Part shown: one piece after another, positions 14,101-26,100 of the stretch
Layout: each line of letters opens with the position of its first letter
Position numbering within the stretch: position 1 is the first letter of the stretch
Notes under the pieces: model-generated
Database searches by the model: none
What the model was told of the DNA's origin: nothing
The model's input: only the letters and a program-made list of their open reading frames with translations
Program-made: the position numbers and the translations under genes
DNA from: Panopea generosa
Lineage: Eukaryota > Mollusca > Bivalvia > Adapedonta > Hiatellidae
Length of the DNA stretch: 64,000 nucleotides
Assembly (NCBI GenBank): GCA_029582155.1
Contig: CM055896.1
Location: forward strand, 4,308,616-4,372,615
Direction of reading: 5' to 3'

Positions 14101-17100
14101 TCACTGTCAATCTCTGCAAAGTGGTAGAAACACTCCAAATGGGTATCATGTTCATTTTATCATTTTTTGTCATGCTCAATATGATTGTGGTTAAATTACA
14201 AAATTGAAATCTTCCTGTTGCATCGAATAACCTACAATGTGTTGGTATGCCATAAAACCCCATTCATTCATTCATTCCTACAGAGGTATTCAAGCATTGA
14301 TCATTATTAGTCACCACATATAATACAGAAACATCTAATTCTCTGTTAACCAGAAGAAAAATCAAGATTTACTCAATTGCGCTGTTAACCAAAATTCCAA
14401 CAAAGGTGTTCCAGTAGTGCTCATTATCGGTGACCACCTCTGACCCACTGCTGACACATTTAACCCAAACATCTTCTCCTGATCGTAAGAAGGCTACTGT
14501 TGTCACGGATGAGCAGACACCGTCTCTGTCATTATCATATTGTTGTGAGGCACTGTTCACGATGCTGTTCACTATCAGCTGATATTGGGTATAGTTACCT
14601 TTATTACCACAAATCTGGGCAGAGAACATGTACATTCCTGTGACCGTGGCTGTAAATTTTCCCGTGGTAGCGTCGTACCCATCACCCAGGTTAAGCAGCA
14701 CAGTGCTATATATTAGAGCAGCATTTTGTGTGAGATCACTACTGCCGGGGTCGTGAGCGATGAAGGCTGATTGAACTGGAGGAAAAAAACATATTTGTAA
14801 TTTTTTTAATGATAACTATATTAGTTGAAACAGGGCATAATCCATTTAAGCATTTTCGTTTACATTTTAGATGCAGTCCAAATGCATTTGAAATGCATTT
14901 AAATGCCTTTCTTCTGTGTACCTAAACAAATTATGGTCTGTATAAGAAATTGATGTCAAACAAATTTATTTGGTTTTTTTTTCTGGGATGCTTCCTTTAA
15001 TTTTCAATAATTTTTGTTCATAAATGGCTACTTTGATTTTGATATATTGTGTGTAAAACATCTCTGTTTAAAAAAGTAATTGAAGGGAAAGAAACATATC
15101 AGTTTAGTGAACTGATGAAATTAGTTACAAGTCTGCAAATTCATTTCCTCTAAACTGATTGCAATATATTTATAACACTCGACCACATTGTACATAATAT
15201 ACACAATATAAGGCCAGACTGGTAGTGTGGATAGAGTGTTGGCCGCTCACACGAGAGGTTGTTGGTTTGATCCTCAGCTCAATCTGATGTCTCACAAAAA
15301 AACAACACTCAATACTGGTTCTATCTGGGCGGCAGACTCGAGAGCGGTTCATATAAGCTCTAAGCTCTCTTCACATTTGAGATAAAATAAATTAGTATAA
15401 CTATGTAATATATACAGAAATTTACCTGGAACTTTGTCACCAATCAGTGCCATGATTTTATCATCTAGCCGCTTAATGGTTGTATTAGCAGTTTGATTGA
15501 TCGATTCCATAAACTGCTGTATTGTCACTTGACTTATTCTTAGATTTGTCTGCAAGTCTTCATCCAACTTTTTGGACAGAGAAACTGTAAACTCTGTATG
15601 TTTATTTTCCATTTCTTTTTTAAATTCTTCAGTCATTTGCTGAATTTCGTCACTGCTTGTTTCAACCTTTTCCTTAAATGTAAGCATAAGTTCAACTTTG
15701 TTATCAATGTTTTCCCTGAATGCTTTATACTGTTCAAGCATATCATTTTGTGACGATTGCATTGCCTTTATGGCAAGTTCCATATTTTGAAGAGATTGGT
15801 CTACTTTAATATCCAGTCGGATCAGTTTCTCCAAAACTTTTTCCTCAAACTTGGTACAGTGTTTTTCAAGAATTGATTCGCTTGCATTAACTGCTACTAG
15901 ATACGTGAGCAGCACAATCACTTTCAATGTTGCCATCTTTTTTGGAAATATGTTACAAACTGAATAACAGAACAGAAATGTGAAAAATGTTGAAAACCCT
16001 GTATTATATATAACATATATTAGATATCAGATACTATGTGGTTCATATAGTGAGTTCTAGACAGTAGGTAATTATATGGTTATTGTTTTTTTGAATATGT
16101 AGCATCATTTTTATGTCATCGAGACCTAACAGACAATCAGTTAACCTAACCACTCTATCCTGGAATCCTTGAAGGTTTACCAGTACTTGAGCACACTCAT
16201 CTCCACAAGTAGCTGATAACTTTCCTACTTGAATCAGCGGTGAGAGATGAATGATAATAATAATAATGAGAACAGTTCTGTAGAGTACTTGTATAACAGT
16301 TCTGTAGGGTACTTGTATAACATTCTGTAGGATACTTATATAACAGTTCTGTAGGGTACTCATATTACAGTTATGTAGGTGGGGCTTATATAACAGTTCT
16401 GTAGAGTACTTATATAACAGTTCTGTAGGGGGGCTTATATAACAGTTCTGTAGGGGGGCTTATGTAACAGTTCTGTAGGGTACTTATATAACCGTTCTGT
16501 AGGGGGGGGGGCTTATATAACAGTTCTGTAGGGTACTTATATAACAGTTCTGTAGGGGGGGGGGGAGGGGGGGGGGCTTATATAACAGTTTTGTAGAGTA
16601 CTTATATAACAGTTATATAGAGGGGCTTATATAACAGTTCTGTAGGGGGTGGGCTTATATAACAGTTCTGGGGGGGGGGGGGGGCTTATATAACAGTTCT
16701 GTAGGGTACTTATATAACAGTTCTGTATGGGGGGCTTATATAACAGTTCTGTAGGGGGGTTTATATAACAGTTATGTAGGGTACTTATATAACAGTTCTG
16801 TAGGGGGGGGGGGGCTTATATAACAGTTTTGTAGAGTACTTATATAACAGTTATATATGGGGACTTATATAACAGTTATGTGGGATACTTATATAACAGT
16901 TCTGTAGGGTACTTTTATAACATTTCTGTAGGGGGGCTTATATAACAGTTATGTAAGGTACTTATATATCAGTTCTGTAGGGGGGGTCTTGTATAACAGT
17001 TATGTAGGGTACTTATATAACAGTTTTGTAGGGTACTTATATAACAGTTCTGTGGGGTACTTGTATGACAGTTCTGTAGAGGGAAGGGCTTATATATTAG

Positions 17101-20100
17101 TTCTGTAGAGTACTTATATAACAGTTCTGTGGGGTACTTATATAACAGTTCTGTAGGGTACTTACATAACAGTTCTGTAGGGTACTTATATAACAGTTCT
17201 GTATAGGGGGGGTTATATAACAGTTCTGTAGGGTACTTATATGACAGTTCTGTAGGTTACTTATATAACAGTTATGTAGGGTACTTATATAACAGTACTG
17301 TAGGTGTGTGTGTGGGGGGGGGGGGGGGGGGGGGGGGGGCGGGGGGCTTATATGACGGTTCTGTAGTGTACTTATATAACAGTTCTATAGGGTACTTATA
17401 TAACAGTTCTGTAGGGAGGGGGGCTTATATAACAGTTCTGTAGGGTACTTATATAACAGTTCTGTAGGGTACTTATATAACAGTTCTGAAGAGGGTGGGG
17501 GCTTATATAACAGTTCTGTAGGGGGACTTATATAACAGTTATGTAGGGTACTTATATAAAGTTATGTAGGGGGGGGGGGGCTTATATAACAGTTCTGTAG
17601 AGTACTTATATAACAGTTTAGGGTACTTATATAACATTTATGTAGGTTAGGGCTTATATAACAGTTATGTAGGGTACTTATATAAAAGTTCTGTAGGGGG
17701 GCTTATATAACAGTTCTGTAGGGTACTTATATAACAGTTTTGTAGAGTACTTATATAACAGTTCTATAGAGTACTTATATAACAGTTTTGTAGGGTACTT
17801 ATATAAAGTTCTGTAGGGGGGGGGGTTATATAACAATTCTGTAGAGCACTTATATAACAGTTCTGTTGAGTACTTATATAACAGTTATGTAGGGTATTTA
17901 TATAACAGTTCTGTAGGGGGGGGGGCTTATATAACAGTTCTGTATAGTACTAATATAACAGTTCTGTAGAGTACTTATATAACAGTTCCATAGGGGGTGG
18001 GGGGGCTTATATAACAGTTCTGTAGAGTACTTATATAACAGTTCTGTAGGGTACTTATATAACAGTTCTGTAAGGTATTTGTATAACAGTTATGTAGGGT
18101 ACTTGTATAACAGTTCTGTAGAGGGTGGGGGCTTATATAACAGTTCTGTAGAATACTTATATAACAGTTATGTAGGGTACTTGTATAACAGTTATGTAGG
18201 GTACTTGTATAACAGTTCTGTAGGGTACTTGTATAACAGTTCTGTAGGGTACTTGTATAACAGTTCTGTAGAGAGTACTTGTATAACAGTTCTATATAGT
18301 ACTTATATAACAGTTCTGTAGGGTACTTGTATAACAGTTCTGTAGGGTACTTGTATAACAGTTCTGTAGGGTACTTACATAACAGTTCTGTAGGGTATTT
18401 ATATAACAGTTATGTAGGGTACTTGTATAACAGTTCTGTAGAGTACTTGTATAACAGTTCTGTAGGGTACTTATATAACAGTTCTGTAACAGTTCTGTAG
18501 GGTATTTGTATAACAGTTCTGTAGGGTACTTGTATAACAGTTCTGTAGGGTACTTGTATAACAGTTCTGTAGGATACTTATATAACAGTTCTATAGGGTA
18601 CTTGTATAACAGTCTTGTAGGGTACTTGTATAACAGTTCTGTAGAGTACTTATATAACAGTTCTGTAGGGTATTTATATAACAGTTCTGTAGTGTGTGTG
18701 GGGGGGGGGGGCTTATATAACAGTTCTGTAGTGTAGGGTGCTTAAATAACAGTCCTGTATAATGCTTAAATAACAGTTCTGTAAGGTGCTTGAATAAAAG
18801 TTCTGTAGTCCTGTAGATTTTTTAATAACAGTCATATAGGGTTCTTAAATAACAGTCATATAGGGTTCTTAAATAACAGTCCTGTAGTCCTGAAGGGTGT
18901 TTAGATAAGAGTCCTTTAAGTTGATGAAATAACAGACCTGTGGCTTGCTTGAATAACATTTTCAAAAAAATTTAAAATGGTGGATTGGAAGTTATGAATA
19001 TAATTATTTCTCTCCATGCTGATGATGAATCAGCTGCTTTACTCTTACATTTTCCCACAGAACGTTTTTTTCAGAAACTATCAAATTTGATTAAGACTGT
19101 TTAGAAAACATGTCATGAACATTAAGATAACATTGTATTTTGAAATGTGTTTCTTTGCAAAAAAATGAATTTGATTTTGATGGGGCTAAAAAATGTACAA
19201 TTACAAAACAAGAAAGATTGGAAAATTATTGGTGTGGCACAGTAAGCATAAAATCCTAGAAAACTCCCACGATCTGATGGTAGAGATAACTAAGATAGCC
19301 TTCACCATGAATTACTCTTATTTTTGCAGCAAGAAATAAATTAGACACACTAAAGACCATGACTCCACCCTAACCGTAATAAATATTTCGAGTGTACTTT
19401 ATTAAATATTTTGAGGGTACTTGTTCCGTGTTTCTAAACTAAGGCATGATTTATTAAATTTGTAATAGTAAATGTAAAACTGCAAAATTTTGTATATGTA
19501 AATTTTTTATTTAAAGTTTTGCTTCTCAGGTAATTGTTACATTTTAGGAAACTTTTCATGTTGACATTATGAAGGTCATATATGTTCAAATTGTAATTGA
19601 TGCAGGATATAAACATTTATATGTAATGTTTAATGCTGGATTAAGGTAATGAATTGAACAATTATTTATGTTAACACTTGTTTGTTCAGAAATATGTTTC
19701 ATGTACTCAGACTTTGTTCTCTTAAAGTAGCCAGTTGAATGGTCAAATTTTGTGTTTGATTTAGAGCTTTTATTTAATACTGGTAGTTAATGTGTGTGTG
19801 GACTGGGCTGTCTCAGTCGGTGACATGTCTGACTGCCAATCCAGTGATCATGCGTTTGAATCCCTGTCAGACTTAAGTTTCTGTGAAGATTGGTCATGAA
19901 CTTTGTTCTACAACCTTGAATCTCCAACCTCTGAATATGTGGGGAAGTAGTCAGTGACTTGCAGAGGTATGCCTAGTGCTGGTTTATGATAACTACCTAG
20001 CAAATCCCTAGGATAATGTGCTGACCACCTTTAAATAGCTGAAATACTGATGAAAAAAAGGTGGTGAAAAAACATGTGAACAAACTGAATATGTGTTGTA

Positions 20101-23100
20101 CAGTCAAACCTGTGTATGCGGTCACCTCTATTAAGCAGTCACTTGTCTTAAACAGCCACATTTGTTATTTCTCATTTCTATGCTTTTAGAGAAAATTAAC
20201 CTGTATTAAGCAACAACCTATCTAAAAAGGCCACTTTTGCTCATTCCCTTGATTGGCTGCTTAGGACAGGTTTGAATGTATAGTAAATTTCTGCCATGTA
20301 TTTGATCCCAAGTTCGACACAGTGGTCTCTCAAAAACACTAACTCAGTACTGATTCTACCAAGGAAACAGACTCAAGGGCAATTTAAATAAGCTCTAAGC
20401 TTTCTTCGCTGTCAAAGCTGAGGTGAATATGTGTACCAGCCAGATTAGACCAGAATGGACAGATTTAAGGCTCTTGATAAAAATTCCTAATTTTGCCTAG
20501 AAAATTCTGTAGCACCATATGTCTTCATTCAATCCTAACCAAACTTGGTCAGAATTTTAATGACCATAAAAGTTTAAATGAGTTAATGAAAATTCCAGAT
20601 TGGATAAGAATGGAGAGAGTTGCTGCCCTTGATTGATTGAAAAATTATGTTCTTTGCCTTGATTTTGTCAGATCCAGACTAAACTTGGTCAGAATTTGTA
20701 TAAGTATAACAGCTTAGATGACTTCACATTATGGCCAATATCGACTGGAAATGACAGAATTGTTGCCCTTGGGTGTTTGAAAAAGTTGATTTTTGTCTTG
20801 TAAACTCAATGGGACCTTCATTTTATTCTGATCCTAATCAAACTTGTCAAAGATGTGTATGACCATGAAATCTTTATTGTTTAATCTATAGATTTTTGTT
20901 TTCAAAATAAAGACAAAACTTTTGTTTATTTTGCAGATTTCTGCCTACGTATTGCTGAAGACTTTGAGACATCGTTGGATGATTGGAAGCCCAGCCGTGA
21001 TGATGTCCCAGTGATGAATGCCTGTGTTGTACCGGAGGGCACGTATGAAGTATGCTCCAGAACTATCAACAAGCAGTCAATGGGTAAGCATTTAAGGCAG
21101 CATAACCAGTTAATGGAATGAAAAATAAACTGGTATATTTGTAATGTTTTAAGCCTGTGTGGTTCCGGCTAAAAATAGAATCACTGTTGATCTCTGCAGA
21201 GGGGTAGGAATCCTCCGAATGGGTGTCATGTTCATTTTATCATCTTTTGTCATGTTCACTATTGTGGTTAAATTATCAACCCCTGTTTGGTTCCAGGGAG
21301 CCATGAGTGATGGCAAGAATAGGATCACTGTGGCTTATGCATGTGGTAAGAAGCGACAAATTGAGTAATACGATAGAATTTGTTGAAACTCTGCAGTTCT
21401 GCAGGTATCAATGTTTTAGGTTCATTCTGCATATTCATTTGTTGATGTATTTTTTTTAATCTGTATGTTAATTTGTTGTTTTTGTACATGTAGAGTGAAC
21501 CTGGAATCTTCCTTTCTGTTGGCGTCAAATAACCTATAATGTGTTGGTACGCCGTAAAACCCTATTCATTGTAATGTTTATAGCATAAATTGTGACTATT
21601 TGGATCACATCAGGTGCAAAATACAATTGTGTATTGTTAAAAACATGTATTGTTAAAAAAATGTATTTAAATGTGCTGTTCTCGCCGATATTTGAATTAA
21701 ACCTGACCCGTATAGTTTCGTCTATCCAATATGGACTATATCCATAAACATTTGGAAATTTCTGGGCATCATCGATTAAAAATGCAGTGACCTATTATAA
21801 CAAATTTAATATAATATATAATATTATTGTAACAATTGATAAAATGCAACATTTCACTTATGACATATAAATGACAGGTAAAACATGTTGTACATTTGGA
21901 ACATTTACAGACCCTAACAGTAACGCCAAGTGGATCCTGAACATTCGATGGGAAATGCAGGGTATAGACGTCCACCTCGATACCAACCTCGGTAAGCGTC
22001 TATCCACGCTGGGAAACACGCTCACATCACTGACAGGAGAGGAAGATGAGGAGTTCCTCGGTGATCAGACAGACGGGCGCCTTGACGTGTCACTAGAAGA
22101 ATTGTCAGATTTTCAGGTTTGCAATCTTAAATCTAAAAAAAACTAAAACATGTAACCTTGTAAAATATGATAAGCAGTTTACAGGTAATGTGATATAAAT
22201 AAACATGAACTTGGAAAATGTTTGAATGTTTAAATAAATTTGACACAGTTCTATTGATACAAAGCGTAGGTCTATGGGATGAAAGTTTACCTTGCATGCA
22301 GAAGGTCGTGGGTTCGTTCCCTGGGCGCTATGAAATTCAAGGAATATCAATAAATCCAGTTGAACGATTATTACTTTTGTTTATATATGTACATATACCT
22401 ACATGGTATCTTTACAGCATATGGATCCTTCAAGACGTACAAGCGTGTTGGCAGACTCCCTACCCAAGTTGATGCTCGACGCTGGCCTCGACCCCAAACA
22501 GAGAGCACGATTGCTGGAGAAAGAAATGAACGAGCAAGCCAAGGTTGTGCAAGATTTAAAGTGAGTGTTTGTTGAAGGTCAGGTTGCACTCGTTAAACCA
22601 TGTTTGGTTTATGTTTGTAATTGGTACATCATGGTCCGGGGTTATAAAATATTCTTCCTCGTTCAATTCAAGAGTTGATTCTCAATTCAAGAGTTCATGC
22701 TCAATTCAAGAGTTGATACTCAATTCAACAGTTCATGCTCAATTCAAGAGTTGATGCTCAATTCAGCAGTTGATGCTCAATTCAAGAGTTAATGCTCAAT
22801 TCAACAGTTGATGCTCAATTCAACAGTTGATGCTCAATTCAACAGTTGATGCTCAATTCAACAGTTGATGCTCAATTCAAGAGTTAATGCTCAATTCAAG
22901 AGTTAATGCTCGATTCAAGAATTAAAGCTCAACTCAATAGTTTATATTCAATTCAACAGTTAATGCTCAATTCAACAGTTGATGCTCAATTCAAGAGTTA
23001 ATGCTCAATTCAACAGTTGATGCTCAATTCAAGAGTTAATGCTCAATTCAACAGTTTATGTTCAATTCAACAGTTGATGCTCAATTCAACAGTTGATGCT

Positions 23101-26100
23101 CAATTCAACAGTTAATGCTTGATTCAAGAATTAAAGCTCAACTCAATAGTTTATATTCAATTCAACAGTTAATGCTCAATTCAACAGTTGATGCTCAATT
23201 CAAGAGTTAATGCTCAATTCAACAGTTTATATTCAATTCAACAGTTGATGCTCAATTCAACAGTTGATGCACAATTCAACAGTTGATGCTCAATTCAAGA
23301 GTTAATGCTTAATTCAAGAGTTAATGCTTAATTCAACAGTTTATATTCAATTCAACAGTTGATGCTCAATTCAACAGTTGATGCTCAATTCAAGAGTTAA
23401 TGCTCAATTCAAAAGTTAATGCTCAATTCAAAAGTTTATGCTCAAATCATAAATTGATATACTCATTACAACAGAATAAGTGTAAATATCTTTAACATTC
23501 TGCTACAAATCAGGGCAGTAGTGTAGTGGATAAACTGTTGGCCGCTCACGTCAGAGGTTGCAGCCTTGATCCACAGCTTGACCTGATGCCTCTCATAAGA
23601 CAACACTCAGTCCTGGTTTTACCCAGGAATTGGACTCGAAAGTACATATAAGCTCTGAACTTTGTTTGCAATCAAGCTAAAATAAATTAGTATAAACTAC
23701 TACAAATCAACATTCATACTTTCAAAGTTGTGGTAGAATCAATTGTATAGGCTTTAATTTGTGTTTTTATATGAATCCTGGAAATTGTTTAAATACGGAC
23801 AAGTTTTATAACCTAAGGGAAGCAATCACATGAACTGTGTTTCTAGTTACATTTAGTTGTTTCCTGGTCTGTTTGTTTTTATTTTTGAATTGAAAAAACA
23901 ACTTGTAAACATTTATATGAAATATTTTATTCCAGAAGTGTTCATCAGTGGTTATGCACAGATTCTGTAACTAAATAAACACAGGCCTTCCAAAAACCGC
24001 GATAGTAAATAAATAATAATGACTTCATGGTTATCATAATATTGTAGCGTAATGAGGGTTTAAACACAAGTTCACAATTTGAGATTATAAATGTTTATTA
24101 CAAGTTCGTCTAAATCAAAGTTACTACAAGTACAGTTTCTAAAGTACTATAAGTTTAGTTTTTAAAGTTATCACCATTACAATTCCTAAAGTTACTTCAG
24201 TTCTATAAGTAATCACAAATTCCTATTTCTTAACATAAAAGTTCGCGGAGCACAGTTTTAATTAAGTGCGCGTAGTTTTAATTTAGTTCCGTCAAATTTT
24301 GACGTAGTTCAAAGTATCTCGAAAACCGACTCCTGGAGTTAGTAAATGTGGTCGTTTATATACCGTTAGCTTCGCACGGCTGTCAAGTTATTTTCGCAAT
24401 AAAACAACCTTTATTAATTGCTAATTGCTTGTTAATTGCCAGCCGTACCCATATCCTACGTGTATTGTTAGCTAACTGTATCACGCGTCCGCATGCCCAC
24501 CATTAGCTGTGACAGGTTCTTGTTTTAGTTTATTGCTATGGCGGAGCGATATATGCGAATACGCCTGTCCGTGACAAATGAGTTGTTTGCTAAATAGGAT
24601 AAGTGGGCGACGGTACAAATTATTGTGTACTCTGCATTTTTTTTATGCAAGCTTTTTAATTTTCATTTCTTTCTTATAAATCTGCATTGTTACAGAAATC
24701 AAACCTATTCTTACTACAGAAATCCAAATGACTCTTATAAATTCATGTTGGATTCCTGACTTTGTTACACCTCCTTCACCCAAATTCGGAATTAAACTTG
24801 ATTTAAATCCGATATGTTAACTCGCGCGATGTTGACAACCTAATGTTGTGCAAGTATAATATATTACAAAGTGTGATAATAACGGTACGCATACTACCGA
24901 TCGAAAATAATGAGATCGCAATAACCGTAACCTGTGGTATATATTTGGTGACGAAATGGAGAAAATGCATGAAAGTAAAAGATGAGAAAAACATGACATA
25001 ATAGAGTACAAAACGGAATAATAACGGTACGCAACCTACGGACCGAATACAATGTTATCGCAAAAACCGTAAATAAAATCCAGTATCCGTCTATTCGTTA
25101 GTTCAATACGCCTGGCGTCTGTGGTGTAAAAAAAATTAATGAGTTCCTGTGGTGTCATCGCGGCACGGTAAAAAAAAAGTGCTACGTTCCGGGGCGTCGT
25201 TCCGTAGTAGAGAGCGTAATGTTATTGCTTTTTAATGTTGTTTCCCAAATAGGTGAATGTAACACATGAGAAAAAAAATAATCTGGCCCTGAGATAAGTC
25301 ATTTTCACTTGAGATATGAAATAATCACTGAAATTATATCCGTTGGGAGCACAAATTTTCATAGCACACGCGAAATCTGTGATCGGGTTTTGGACGGGGC
25401 CTCCACCAGTGGTGAGTTCAAGTGCAATGCTGCACACGCGAATTCCTCGACCGGGGCCGGAAGTAGTTTTCCCCCGCTGGTTGTACTTTTTGGTGTTCTT
25501 GGCCTGGTTAGTTGTATGGAAGTAGCCGTGGATGGTATCATCTACGTCGGTATCGGCACCCACCCAAAACGACGGTAACGGCATTGATAAGCCCATTCGG
25601 CGAATCCTATCGACGGATAGTGTCCCAGTTTTAATCAGCCTGACATATCGGTGTTGCGTTGATGTGCCGTCTTTCCATTATATGTTCGACCCGCACGTTA
25701 AAAAAGTTCATGTTTATTAATTACATTCATACTGGTAAAGTGATAGTAAATGTTCTCGTATACGCAAACACATCCTTTCAGGGTTTGTTTAAATTTCACG
25801 TTGTCGTCTGTATCTGACAGAAACAGAATCAGTTTCCAAGCATTTCCGTCTGCTCGTCCATGGCCGGATATCAGATTCCTAAATCCTCCGTTCACCCCAA
25901 ATTTATCTCGACGAAAACAATATCAGTTTCAAGCAAGTCTGTATGCTCCCCTATTTTAGGGAATCAGAGATATAACTCAGCAGTGAACTCTGCTCACAAA
26001 TTACTCAAAATCTGCTCGACCACTACATTACATAACATTGTCTCTGTTTTATAAAATCACAATGACAATAACCTTATTAATCATAAGCTCCCCAAATACT

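Noticed and set aside
18079-18736. YNSSVGYL repeat protein
   Set aside because: Produced by the 24-bp minisatellite; no start context or flanking coding sequence.
16271-18960. CRISPR-like array
   Set aside because: Direct tandem units without unique spacers, in an animal intron; this is a minisatellite.
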